A DNA stretch of 64,000 bases from the NCBI GenBank assembly GCA_902779185.1, contig CACZAM010000001.1:62001-126000 (forward strand), written 5' to 3'. The notes under the pieces are model-generated. The model searched no databases and had not been told where the DNA came from. It was given only the letters and a program-made list of their open reading frames with translations. The position numbers and the translations under genes are program-made. Shown piece by piece: positions 7,950 through 16,448 of the stretch. How positions within the stretch are numbered: the stretch's first letter is position 1; the number at the start of each line of letters is the position of its first letter. Origin of the DNA: an uncultured Eubacteriales bacterium. GTDB taxonomy: Bacteria; Bacillota; Clostridia; Peptostreptococcales; Anaerovoracaceae.

Positions 7950-9347
7950 ATGGGAAAGAAAATAAAAATAATGGAGACTGCGATCAGAGACGGTCAGCAG
8001 TCACTGATCGCTACAAGAATGCCTTTTGAAGACATGGAACCTGCGCTGGCCCTGATGGATGAGGTCGGCTATGAAGCCATTGAATGCTGGGGCGGAGCAA
8101 CATTCGACGCATGTATCAGATTCCTCGATGAGGATCCGTGGGACAGACTCAGAAAGCTCCGTGCTGCTATGCCTAATACACAGCTGCAGATGCTGCTCAG
8201 AGGTCAGAACCTTCTGGGATACAGGCACTATTCAGATGATGTAGTCGACTATTTCGTCAAAAAGTCGATCGACAACGGTATCGACAGGATCAGGATATTC
8301 GACGCGCTGAATGACCTCCGCAATGTTGAGACAGCGGTAAAGGCCACAAAGGAATACGGAGCTCACGCTCAGGTAGCGATGTCGTATACTATCGGCGAGC
8401 CGTACACACCTGATTACTGGAAGGGCCGTGCTCTCCGTATACAGGAACTGGGAGCGGATTCGATCTGCATCAAGGACATGGCGGGACTCATGGTGCCGAA
8501 CGCGGCAGGTGAGATGATACCGATGCTCAAGGAGACAGTTGACATTCCAATCCAGCTGCATACGCACTGCACGAGCGGTGTTGCTCCTATCACATATTAT
8601 GTAGCCGCGCACGCCGGTGTTGATGTCATCGATACTGCGATTTCACCGTTCTCGGGCGGCACAAGCCAGCCTTCTACCGAAGTAATGGTAGAGACATTCA
8701 GGGGAACTGAGTACGATACAGGCCTCGACATCAGCAAGCTCGAGAAGATAGCTGCTCATTTCCAGACCATCAGAGACAAGGATCTCAAGAGCGGTCTCAT
8801 GAACACCAAGGTTCTCGGCACGGATATCAAGACACTCATCTATCAGGTGCCTGGCGGAATGCTTTCGAACCTCGTATCGCAGCTGAAAGACCAGAATGCT
8901 GAAGACAAGTATCTTGAAGTGCTTCAGGAAGTGCCTCGCGTGAGGAACGACCTCGGAATGCCGCCTCTTGTAACACCGTCATCACAGATCGTAGGAACAC
9001 AGGCTGTTCTCAACGTACTGATGGGTGAGAGATATAAAGTGCTTTCCAAGGAGACTCAGGAGATACTCAAGGGAAAATACGGTTCAACACCTATGCCTAT
9101 GAATCCTGAAGTTCTCGCTAAGATAGATGAGAGTCAGAGGATCACCTGCAGACCTGCAGACCTGCTTGAGCCGGAACTCGAGAAGCTCACAGCAGAGGTA
9201 GGCGACTACAAGGAGCAGGACGAGGATGTGCTGACATATGCTCTGTTCGGACAGGTAGCGCTCGATTACTTCAAGAGAAGAGCAGCCCTCCGAAGCAAGG
9301 TGGATCCTGGCTCGATAGACATGAAAAATAAAGCATATCCTGTATAA
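7950..9347 (+). CDS. Oxaloacetate decarboxylase alpha / 5S-transcarboxylase-like carboxyltransferase
   Basis: 465 residues. Residues about 1-270 are the HMGL-like barrel (METAIRDGQQS; carboxyl-lysine site SICIKDMAGL; metal ligands LHTHCTSG), followed by the conserved PYC/OADA domain to about 440. The C-terminal biotinyl domain of full OadA is missing, so it relies on the separate carrier at 6436, as the 5S transcarboxylase subunit does. Expected reaction: oxaloacetate plus biotin to pyruvate plus carboxybiotin. An aminotransferase follows immediately, which could supply oxaloacetate from aspartate. GGAGG lies just before the ATG. Confidence 0.92.
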   Translation: MGKKIKIMETAIRDGQQSLIATRMPFEDMEPALALMDEVGYEAIECWGGATFDACIRFLDEDPWDRLRKLRAAMPNTQLQMLLRGQNLLGYRHYSDDVVDYFVKKSIDNGIDRIRIFDALNDLRNVETAVKATKEYGAHAQVAMSYTIGEPYTPDYWKGRALRIQELGADSICIKDMAGLMVPNAAGEMIPMLKETVDIPIQLHTHCTSGVAPITYYVAAHAGVDVIDTAISPFSGGTSQPSTEVMVETFRGTEYDTGLDISKLEKIAAHFQTIRDKDLKSGLMNTKVLGTDIKTLIYQVPGGMLSNLVSQLKDQNAEDKYLEVLQEVPRVRNDLGMPPLVTPSSQIVGTQAVLNVLMGERYKVLSKETQEILKGKYGSTPMPMNPEVLAKIDESQRITCRPADLLEPELEKLTAEVGDYKEQDEDVLTYALFGQVALDYFKRRAALRSKVDPGSIDMKNKAYPV

Positions 9348-9368
9348 GACCAGGGAGAGGTGGTAATT

Positions 9369-10586
9369 ATGGGTTTTGTAAAAGAGAATGGCAGGACTAT
9401 TCCTGTCGCTGATAAAGTATTTGCTCTGAGCGGACGCGCTAAGGCTGCGATCGCTGCAAAGGGCAAGGATGCTGTAGTCAATGCAACTGTAGGAGCCCTG
9501 CTCGATGATAACGGCGATCTTGTAGTAATGTCGTCAGTGGCAGAAGCTATCCGCACGCTCACACCTGTTGATTATGCTGAATATGCACCGATCACCGGCA
9601 CGCCTGCATTCAAGGAAGCAGTAGTAAAAGCGCTTTTCGGCAATTATGAGCCATCCGGTCACATCAATCTGTGCGTAACTCCGGGAGGTACCGGAAGCAT
9701 CACAAGCGTGATCCAGAATTATTCCAACTACGGAGACAGCGTGCTGACACACGACTGGTGCTGGGCAAACTACAAAAACATCGCTGTATCGCAGGGCCGC
9801 AAGCTCAAAACGTTCAGATTCTTCAACGAGGATGGCGGATTTGATGCTGCCGACCTCGAAAAGCAGCTGAATGAGCTTGCTGCAGTGCAGGATCAGGTCG
9901 TTCTGATGATCAACACGCCTGCACATAACCCTACAGGTTATTCGCTCAGTCTCGAGGACTGGGATGCGATGATCGCTGTCATCAATAAGGCTGCATGCAA
10001 AGTGGTGCTCTTCCTTGACGTCGCATACATCGACTATGCAGGCGAAGAAGATGAAGTGCGCGCATTTGTGCCTAAACTGGCCGGTCTTGGAGATCACGTG
10101 CTTACGATCTTCGGATACAGCGCATCGAAGACTCTCACGGCATACGGCATGAGATGCGGAGCCATCGTATGCCTGGCTAAGAGCGAGGAAGACGCTGAAG
10201 AATTCAGACGCGCAGCAGAGTATGCAGCACGTTCAACATGGTCAAACTGCAACCGTTCTGCAATGGTAGTAATGGGCAAGATCTACGCTGACCCTGAGCT
10301 CAGAGCAAAGGTTGACGAAGAGAGAAGAGTATACCGTGACATGCTGCTCGAGCGCGGACGCATTTTCGAGAAAGCTCTAAATGATAAGGGCGTTAAGTGC
10401 GTTCCGTTCAGAGCCGGATTCTTTGTTACCATAGCATGTGACGATCCTGCAGGAGTATGCCAGAAGCTCGAGGAGCAGGATATATTCTGTCTGGCTCTTG
10501 CAAAGGGCATCCGCGTATCCATCGCGTCTATCTCGAAAGAGAAGTGCGTGAAGTGCGCTGAGGCAATTGCAGCATTGATCAATTAA
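9369..10586 (+). CDS. Aminotransferase class I/II (candidate aspartate aminotransferase)
   Basis: 405 residues from the ATG with GGGAGAGG in front; a GTG at 9360 is in frame but lies inside that site. Fold-type I marks: TPGGTGSITS (cofactor phosphate region), NTPAHNPTGY, LDVAYIDY (Asp to pyridine nitrogen) and SASKTLTAYGMR with the PLP Lys. It lies 21 bases behind the OadA-like gene and ahead of a racemase and symporter, so conversion of Asp to oxaloacetate for the decarboxylase is the simplest role. Activity with aromatic amino acids is also possible for this fold. Confidence 0.88.
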   Translation: MGFVKENGRTIPVADKVFALSGRAKAAIAAKGKDAVVNATVGALLDDNGDLVVMSSVAEAIRTLTPVDYAEYAPITGTPAFKEAVVKALFGNYEPSGHINLCVTPGGTGSITSVIQNYSNYGDSVLTHDWCWANYKNIAVSQGRKLKTFRFFNEDGGFDAADLEKQLNELAAVQDQVVLMINTPAHNPTGYSLSLEDWDAMIAVINKAACKVVLFLDVAYIDYAGEEDEVRAFVPKLAGLGDHVLTIFGYSASKTLTAYGMRCGAIVCLAKSEEDAEEFRRAAEYAARSTWSNCNRSAMVVMGKIYADPELRAKVDEERRVYRDMLLERGRIFEKALNDKGVKCVPFRAGFFVTIACDDPAGVCQKLEEQDIFCLALAKGIRVSIASISKEKCVKCAEAIAALIN

Positions 10587-10599
10587 GTATTTACAGTGA

Positions 10600-10625
10600 C
10601 AGCCGCGACAGAAACGCCGCGGCTG
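10600..10625 (+). other. Intergenic hairpin between aminotransferase and racemase
   Basis: CAGCCGCG and CGCGGCTG form a perfect 8-bp stem with a 10-base loop. No T-tract follows, so it is more likely an mRNA processing or stability element, or a weak attenuator, than a terminator. Confidence 0.4.
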
Positions 10626-10650
10626 CCGCATAATCAGAAAGGAGACTGAA

Positions 10651-11373
10651 ATGCCTAAGACCATTGGTATCATGGGCGGCATGGGTCCTGCAGCGACAGT
10701 TGACCTGATGAGCAGGATCATAAGCATGACAGACGCCTCTTCAGATCAGGAACACATCCCTATGATAGTAGACAACGACACCAGGATACCTGACCGTACG
10801 GAAGCTATCCTCGGCAGGGGTGAAAGCTGTGCGCCGGAGATGCTCGCAAGCGCTAAAAGGCTTGAGGCGGCCGGAGCTGATTTCATAGTGATAGCCTGCC
10901 ATGCGGCTCATTGCTTTGTAGACGAAATAAAGGATAAAATCGGTATTCCTATTCTTGAGATGCCTGAGGAGACGGCAAAACTCCTGAAACTCAACGGTGT
11001 TGATAAAGCTGCAGTCCTTGCGACAGACGGCACCGTGCGGAGCGGGCTCTTCGGTCATGCGCTTGAACGCATGGGGATACTGACTGTATATCCGAATGAG
11101 GAGCAGCAGAAAATGGTCATGTCTCTGGTATACGACTATGTCAAAAGGGGCGCAGCCGATATTCCTGACTCATTCCGTGAAGGAATGCAGAATCTTGTCG
11201 GAGACCTGGGCAAGCAGGGCGCAGAGGTACTTATTCTAGCCAGCACTGAGTTTCCTATAGCTTTCAGTTTAATGGGACTAAGATCGGATGCTTTCGTAGA
11301 CCCAACCATCATTCTTGCCAAGGCGGCAATAAGAATGGCTGGAGCCAGTGTCAGAGATGACAGCGGCAAATGA
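10651..11373 (+). CDS. Aspartate/glutamate racemase-family protein with one catalytic Cys replaced
   Basis: 240 residues, the usual racemase length, with the start GIMGGMGP and AGGAG-type SD (AAAGGAGAC). The first catalytic cysteine is present at Cys83, but in the form IACHAAH rather than the usual CNTAH. The second, normally in GCTE, is Ser198 (LASTE). Two-Cys racemases need both residues for bidirectional proton transfer, so this copy may act in one direction, act on another substrate, or be a single-Cys relative such as decarboxylases or isomerases of the fold. A normal two-Cys homologue lies at 14135 in the same run. Confidence 0.85.
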   Translation: MPKTIGIMGGMGPAATVDLMSRIISMTDASSDQEHIPMIVDNDTRIPDRTEAILGRGESCAPEMLASAKRLEAAGADFIVIACHAAHCFVDEIKDKIGIPILEMPEETAKLLKLNGVDKAAVLATDGTVRSGLFGHALERMGILTVYPNEEQQKMVMSLVYDYVKRGAADIPDSFREGMQNLVGDLGKQGAEVLILASTEFPIAFSLMGLRSDAFVDPTIILAKAAIRMAGASVRDDSGK

Positions 11374-11429
11374 CCGTTAGTTAACATATGGCGGAAAACA
11401 GTTCCACGCCGTGTGTAAAGCTATAGTGT

Positions 11430-11470
11430 AAGGAGGTTTATAAGGATTTAAGGAGGTTAATAAGGAGGTT
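11430..11470 (+). promoter_or_regulatory. Three tandem Shine-Dalgarno repeats before the symporter
   Basis: AAGGAGGTT occurs three times (11430-11438, 11450-11458, 11462-11470) with a degenerate AAGGAT between the first two; the last copy is 3 bases from the ATG at 11474. The middle copy, 15 bases away, and the closest copy compete at imperfect spacings. It looks like short tandem duplication of the ribosome binding site. Confidence 0.85.
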
Positions 11471-11473
11471 AAT

Positions 11474-12706
11474 ATGGAAAAAATCAAAAATTCATTGCCG
11501 ATTCAAATCTTTATTGCTCTCGGCCTGGGTATTGTAGCGGGACTTATTTTCCTTGCGTTGGGTGCAGCTGATTTTACCGAAGCTTATATCAAGCCTTTTG
11601 GTACTATCTTCCTGAACCTGCTCAAGTTCATCGTAGTTCCGATCGTAATCACTTCAATCGTTCAGGGTGTTGTATCGCTCTCGGACATCAAGAAGGTAGG
11701 TACTATCGGACTCCGTACCATCATTTATTACTTCTGCACAACAGCATTCGCTATCGTTATAGGACTCCTTTTCGCGAACATCTTCAAGGGAACATATAAG
11801 GTGCTGGAGACAAGCGATCTGGCATATGAAGCTGCTGAACCTACGAGCTTCATGGACACGATAGTCAATATCTTCCCGTCCAACCTGTTCGAGCCTATGG
11901 TAAATAATACCATGCTGCAGGTAATCGTTATCGCACTCTTCGTCGGATTCGGCATCATCCTTGCCGGTGACAAGGGACTTCCATTCAAGGAATGGATCGA
12001 CAGCGCTTATGAAGTGTTCATGGTAATCATGAGAGGAATCATCAAAATGACTCCGATAGCTGTATTCTGCCTGATCACACCTGTAGTTGCAGTTAACGGA
12101 CCTCAGGTTCTCGGATCACTTGCAATGGTATTGCTGACGGCATATATTGCATATGCAGTACATGCGCTGTTTACATATTCGCTCGCAGTCAAGACTCTCG
12201 GTCACATGAATCCGGTCACTTTCCTCAAGGGCGCGCTTCCGGCATTCCTGTTCGCTTTCTCGAGTACATCCTCGATCGGAACACTGCCGGTTACCATGGA
12301 GTGCGCAGAGAAGATGGGCGGCCGCAAGGATGTTGCGAGCTTCACACTTCCGCTCGGTGCTACCATCAACATGGATGGTACCGCGATCTATCAGGGCGTC
12401 TGCGCGATCTTCATCGCGAGCTGCTTCGGCATCAACCTGACACTCGGTCAGATGGTCACCATCGTACTGACAGCTACACTCGCTTCGATCGGTACAGCGG
12501 GAACACCTGGCGCAGGCATGATCATGCTTGCTATGGTACTCCAGTCTGTAGGCCTGCCTGTTGAAGGTATCGCACTCGTTGCAGGTGTTGACCGTATCTT
12601 CGATATGGGACGTACCGGAATCAACGTAGTCGGAGACCTCTCGGCTGCAATGATCATAAGCGACTACGAGACAAGAAGAGAGGCAAAGGAAGCCGCAAAG
12701 GCATAA
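11474..12706 (+). CDS. Dicarboxylate/amino acid:cation symporter (DAACS, GltP/DctA family)
   Basis: 410-residue membrane protein. It has the Ser-rich re-entrant loop (FSSTSSIGTLP) and the TM7 motif (NMDGTAIYQG) of the glutamate/aspartate transporter family, and a C-terminal motif (DRIFDMGRTGINVVGD) in TM8 with the Arg/Asp that contact substrate carboxylates in characterised homologues. It would import Asp, Glu or a C4-dicarboxylate with Na+ or H+. With Na+ coupling, it would draw on the gradient made by the decarboxylase encoded upstream. The triple ribosome binding site suggests strong or tuned translation. Confidence 0.93.
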   Translation: MEKIKNSLPIQIFIALGLGIVAGLIFLALGAADFTEAYIKPFGTIFLNLLKFIVVPIVITSIVQGVVSLSDIKKVGTIGLRTIIYYFCTTAFAIVIGLLFANIFKGTYKVLETSDLAYEAAEPTSFMDTIVNIFPSNLFEPMVNNTMLQVIVIALFVGFGIILAGDKGLPFKEWIDSAYEVFMVIMRGIIKMTPIAVFCLITPVVAVNGPQVLGSLAMVLLTAYIAYAVHALFTYSLAVKTLGHMNPVTFLKGALPAFLFAFSSTSSIGTLPVTMECAEKMGGRKDVASFTLPLGATINMDGTAIYQGVCAIFIASCFGINLTLGQMVTIVLTATLASIGTAGTPGAGMIMLAMVLQSVGLPVEGIALVAGVDRIFDMGRTGINVVGDLSAAMIISDYETRREAKEAAKA

Positions 12707-12719
12707 TACATTAAAACAA

Positions 12720-12749
12720 TTAGTTAATGGCGCAAAAAATGTTAACGAA
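12720..12749 (+). promoter_or_regulatory. BirA-box-like inverted repeat at the bioY start
   Basis: TTAGTTAAT and GTTAACGAA are imperfect inverted repeats (7 of 9) separated by 12 bases, resembling biotin repressor half-sites TTGTTAAC/GTTAACAA, although the spacer is shorter than usual. It covers the first possible start codon of bioY. Confidence 0.35.
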
Positions 12750-13317
12750 TTATACTGAAGTGAAAAACAAATCAGGACATGAAAGCCTGAATACAAGAGA
12801 TGCTGCCATGATCGCGCTTTGTGCCGCGGTCATGGCGGTATGTTCGTGGATATCCATCCCTGCAGCCGTACCGTTCACCATGCAGACCTTCGGAGTGTTT
12901 CTTGCCGTCGGTCTGCTTGGGGGAAGAAACGGAACACTTGCAGTACTGATCTATATTCTTCTGGGCGCAGCCGGACTTCCTGTATTTTCGGGATTTACAG
13001 GCGGCATCGGGCACCTGTTCGGCGCTACCGGAGGCTACATTATAGGGTTCATTTTCTCGGCCCTTCTGATGTGGCTGGTTGAAGCGCTTCTGGGCAGGAG
13101 CAGTAAGACCCTTGCTACGTCGATGATCGCAGGGCTTTTAATCTGCTATGCATTCGGTACGGCATGGTTTATGGTGGTCTATGCAAGGGACAGCGGAAGT
13201 GTAGGTCTGATAACGGCTCTTTCATGGTGCGTGTTTCCTTACATCATTCCGGACGCGCTTAAGATACTGCTTGCCGCAGGCATGACACGCAGACTCAGAC
13301 CTCTGATAATGAATTGA
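12727..13317 (+). CDS. bioY: Biotin transporter BioY (ECF S component)
   Basis: 196 residues with about six transmembrane spans and BioY hallmarks: PFTMQTFGVFLA near the N-terminus and GGIGHLFGATGGYIIGF in the middle. It binds biotin for uptake, alone or with an ECF energising module. No Shine-Dalgarno is visible before ATG 12727; GTG 12760 is an alternative start and would place the gene behind the BirA-like repeat. It fits the biotin demand of the decarboxylase encoded upstream. Confidence 0.9.
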   Translation: MAQKMLTNYTEVKNKSGHESLNTRDAAMIALCAAVMAVCSWISIPAAVPFTMQTFGVFLAVGLLGGRNGTLAVLIYILLGAAGLPVFSGFTGGIGHLFGATGGYIIGFIFSALLMWLVEALLGRSSKTLATSMIAGLLICYAFGTAWFMVVYARDSGSVGLITALSWCVFPYIIPDALKILLAAGMTRRLRPLIMN

Positions 13318-13351
13318 GATCAAGGTAAAAGGACTGGGAGATCAATACCGG

Positions 13352-14107
13352 ATGGAATTAAGTATCTGGACTTTTTTAATAGTATGCCCGCTGACATTTC
13401 TCGGAGGGTTCGTTGATGCAGTCGCGGGCGGCGGAGGTCTTATCTCACTGCCCGCTTATATGATTGCGGGTGTGCCTGTCCACAATGCCATAGCAACCAA
13501 CAAGCTGAGCTCGGGCATGGGCACCACTATATCAACATACAGGCTCGCGAAACTCGGATACATCCCGTGGCGCAAAGCCGCTCTGTGCATCGCCATGGCA
13601 ATGATAGGCTCATCTACAGGTGCGAAGCTTGCGCTTATGGTGGATGCAGAGCTTTTCAAACGGATCATGCTTGTCATCATTCCGCTTACGGCACTGTATG
13701 TGATGCGGAATAAAAAGATGGACGAAAAGGATCCGCTCAGCAGCCGCCAGACGGTGATACGCTCGGCCCTTGTAGCTTTGCTGATAGGAGCCTACGATGG
13801 ATTCTACGGTCCGGGAACCGGAACGTTCCTCATACTGCTTCTGACAGCTTTCGCACATTTCAGACTCGGAGAGGCCAACGGAGTGGCAAAGTCCATCAAT
13901 CTTACTACCAATCTGACTTCTCTGGCCGTTTATCTTATGAACGGCAAGGTTATACTATTGCTTGGATTTTTCGGCGGTCTGTTCGGCATCATAGGCAATT
14001 ACATCGGCGTGACATTCTTTGAGAAGAAGGGTGCAAAAGCTGTCAGACCGCTCATGATCACCGTACTGGTCATCTTTTTTATCAGGATACTGACAGAGAT
14101 CCTCTGA
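13352..14107 (+). CDS. TSUP family (TauE/SafE) membrane permease
   Basis: 251-residue membrane protein with two homologous halves, each beginning with a Gly-rich segment (GGFVDAVAGGGGLI; GAYDGFYGPGTGTF). Members of the family export or import sulfite, sulfoacetate or other organic anions; the substrate here is unknown. It sits between bioY and the second racemase in the same orientation with short gaps, so it may export a carboxylate product of the pathway. That is inference. Confidence 0.85.
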   Translation: MELSIWTFLIVCPLTFLGGFVDAVAGGGGLISLPAYMIAGVPVHNAIATNKLSSGMGTTISTYRLAKLGYIPWRKAALCIAMAMIGSSTGAKLALMVDAELFKRIMLVIIPLTALYVMRNKKMDEKDPLSSRQTVIRSALVALLIGAYDGFYGPGTGTFLILLLTAFAHFRLGEANGVAKSINLTTNLTSLAVYLMNGKVILLLGFFGGLFGIIGNYIGVTFFEKKGAKAVRPLMITVLVIFFIRILTEIL

Positions 14108-14134
14108 CCGGGTATCACACAAAAGGGATTTGAA

Positions 14135-14851
14135 ATGAACAATTATAAAACTATAGGGATAATCGGCGGTATGGGACCTCTGGCCACCTATGATCTGGCT
14201 GAAAAGATATTGAATAATACTGTTGCCTCATGCGACCAGGACAATATTCCTGTGCTTATAGACTGCAATACGAGGATCGCGGACAGGACAGCTGCGATAC
14301 TGCACGGGGGAGACGATCCGCAGCCGGAGATGAAAAAGAGCGCAAAACGCCTTGAGACAGCCGGGGCAGATGTTCTCATGATGGCATGTAATACCGCACA
14401 TTACTTCTATGACAGCATATGCGAAGACATAAGTATACCTGTCCTTCATATGCCGCGGCTGACGGCTCAGCATCTCCTCAACATGGGCGTGAAAAAAGCG
14501 GGGATACTGGCGACCGACGGCACCTGTCAGAGCGGAGTCTATGGTGACGCGCTTAAAGAGGCAGGAATAGAGTCTGTGTATCCTTCCGGGGAAAAGCAGA
14601 AACTGATCATGAGCCTCATCTATGATCACGTCAAGGCAGGCATCATGGATTTTTCGGATCTGGATATAGATGGGATCATAGCGGAAATGCAGGAGAAAGG
14701 AGCAGAGACCCTGATATTAGGCTGCACTGAGCTGCCTGTGGCTTTTGATCTTATCGGAAAGACTGCGCTTCCGACCGTTGACCCGACAGTAGTTCTCGCA
14801 AGAGCGGCAGTAAGTTTTGCAGGTGCGCCGCTGAAAGAGATTCAAAAATAG
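14135..14851 (+). CDS. Aspartate/glutamate racemase (two catalytic Cys)
   Basis: 238 residues with the family N-terminus GIIGGMGPLAT, catalytic Cys85 in CNTAH and Cys197 in GCTEL. Both acid/base cysteines are in place, so reversible racemisation of Asp or Glu without PLP is expected. It is a paralogue of the gene at 10651. In context it would let the cell feed D-aspartate or D-glutamate, for example from peptidoglycan, into the transamination/decarboxylation route, or supply D-Glu for wall synthesis. Confidence 0.9.
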   Translation: MNNYKTIGIIGGMGPLATYDLAEKILNNTVASCDQDNIPVLIDCNTRIADRTAAILHGGDDPQPEMKKSAKRLETAGADVLMMACNTAHYFYDSICEDISIPVLHMPRLTAQHLLNMGVKKAGILATDGTCQSGVYGDALKEAGIESVYPSGEKQKLIMSLIYDHVKAGIMDFSDLDIDGIIAEMQEKGAETLILGCTELPVAFDLIGKTALPTVDPTVVLARAAVSFAGAPLKEIQK

Positions 14852-14923
14852 GAAACTATCCGATAAAAAAGAGTTTTATTATATATTGCCCGCATGCTAC
14901 AATGTACCGGGAAAAGGGCAGGG

Positions 14924-14939
14924 ACAGTTGACAAACTGT
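14924..14939 (+). promoter_or_regulatory. Palindrome overlapping a possible -35 upstream of the GPH symporter
   Basis: ACAGTT-GACA-AACTGT is a perfect 6-bp inverted repeat containing TTGACA (14928-14933). No convincing -10 follows at 17 bases, so a regulated promoter is only possible. Confidence 0.25.
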
Positions 14940-15001
14940 TCTCTTGCTGTTTTTTTGTAAGATCATACTTAAGAGTTTTCTATCATTACCGGAGAATAAT
15001 T

Positions 15002-16360
15002 ATGCAGAAAAAACCTATCACCAACAAACTGCTGTGGATATTTGCTGTCGGACAGTTTGGATGGAGTTTGCTTTCGGGAATAGTCGCAAACTGGATGGTA
15101 TATTATTATACCGGCACGCCTGATGCGCAGAATCCGCTCACGGGCATCTTTGCTTCGGGTATAACCCAGCATCCGATCGTATTCAAGCTGACTCTGTTCG
15201 GCCTGGTGCTGGCCGTAGGCCGTATATTTGATGCGATCACAGATCCTCTTATCGCAGGATGGTCAGACCGCGCCAAATATAAAGGCGGACGCCGCATACC
15301 GTTCATGCGCACCATAGCTATACCGTTCGCACTCATAACCATAGGGCTTTTCACACTGCCGCAGACAGGCAGCATAGTCATAAACGACGTGATACTCTTT
15401 GCGCTGCTTATAACGTTCTACCTGTTCATGACGATATTCTGCACTCCATACAACGCGCTGATCGCTGAGCTTGGAGATACGCAGGAGCACCGCATAAATG
15501 TATCGACATACATCTCGTTCACGTTCATAGCAGGTCAGTCTATCTCGTTCATGCTGCCTAATGTAGCCGGAGCTCTTCAGGGAGCGTTCGGGCTGGAAGG
15601 CTCAGTAAGGATGGCTGTTGCCATCATGGCGACTCTCGCATGCATAGCCATGCTGGTACCGTCCCTGTATATCAGGGAGCGCGACTATCTTGAGGCAAAG
15701 CCAAGCGAAACAAAGGCGTTTTCATCGCTCCTCAAGACATTCCAGAACAGACAGTTCAGACGCTTCGTATACAGCGATGTCATTTACTTCTTTGCTCTTA
15801 CGCTCTTCCAGACAGGACTCGCGTTTTATGAGACAAAACTCATGGGAATAGAGGATACATGGACCTTTGTGCTGACTGCAACTATGACTGCTCTCAGTGT
15901 ATGCCAGTACCCTGTGGTAAACAAGCTGGCTCCAAAGATCGGAAAGAAAAAAATGATCATCACCGGATTCTTCGGCTACGCGCTGGTCTTCCTCATCACA
16001 TTCCTCTGCGGAAAGGGACTGTACTGGGGATTCATCGTCGCAGTATGCGCATCCGTTCCAATGGCTATCCTCGGAATACTGCCTCAGGCATGCGTTGCTG
16101 ACGTGGCTGAGCTCAGCCGTCTTGAGACAGGCGAGGACAGAAGCGGCATGTTCTTTGCGGCTCGTACATTCGCTTTCAAGATGGGGCAGGCCCTCGCTAT
16201 GGTAGTGTTCACATCCATCACTGTCTCGGGTACGCCGGGAAGCTACAGGGCAACTGCGGCAGTGGCATTTGTCACCTGTGTGACCGGAGCGTGTCTCTTC
16301 TTCCTGTACAACGAGAAGATGATACTTGCAAGGATAAGAGAGATAAAGGGCGAGGAATAG
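15002..16360 (+). CDS. MFS transporter of the GPH (glycoside-pentoside-hexuronide) type
   Basis: 452 residues from the ATG with CCGGAG upstream; an in-frame ATG at 14894 lacks a ribosome site and would add an odd N-terminus. About twelve spans. The loop DAITDPLIAGWSDR followed by KGGRRIPFM is the GPH/MFS_2 signature between helices 2 and 3. These are Na+- or H+-coupled sugar or small-metabolite symporters. No enzyme adjoining it fixes the substrate. A strong terminator follows. Confidence 0.88.
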   Translation: MQKKPITNKLLWIFAVGQFGWSLLSGIVANWMVYYYTGTPDAQNPLTGIFASGITQHPIVFKLTLFGLVLAVGRIFDAITDPLIAGWSDRAKYKGGRRIPFMRTIAIPFALITIGLFTLPQTGSIVINDVILFALLITFYLFMTIFCTPYNALIAELGDTQEHRINVSTYISFTFIAGQSISFMLPNVAGALQGAFGLEGSVRMAVAIMATLACIAMLVPSLYIRERDYLEAKPSETKAFSSLLKTFQNRQFRRFVYSDVIYFFALTLFQTGLAFYETKLMGIEDTWTFVLTATMTALSVCQYPVVNKLAPKIGKKKMIITGFFGYALVFLITFLCGKGLYWGFIVAVCASVPMAILGILPQACVADVAELSRLETGEDRSGMFFAARTFAFKMGQALAMVVFTSITVSGTPGSYRATAAVAFVTCVTGACLFFLYNEKMILARIREIKGEE

Positions 16361-16383
16361 ATACACAGAATGAAAACACACAG

Positions 16384-16417
16384 GGAGCATATGCTGAGGC
16401 ATATGCTCCTATTTTTG
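16384..16417 (+). terminator. Intrinsic terminator after the GPH symporter
   Basis: GGAGCATATGC-TGAG-GCATATGCTCC is a perfect 11-bp stem, followed by TATTTTT. Confidence 0.9.
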
Positions 16418-16442
16418 TCATATCAGTTTGTGGTATTATTAA
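16415..16442 (+). promoter_or_regulatory. Possible promoter for a leaderless MATE transcript
   Basis: TTGTCA (16415-16420), 16 bases, TATTAA (16437-16442). Transcription would begin near the ATG at 16449, which has no Shine-Dalgarno. Confidence 0.3.
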
Positions 16443-16448
16443 ATTGTT

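Noticed and set aside
14894..15001. N-terminal extension of the GPH symporter.
   Set aside because: No ribosome site, contains the palindrome and T-rich control region; the family-like start is at 15002.
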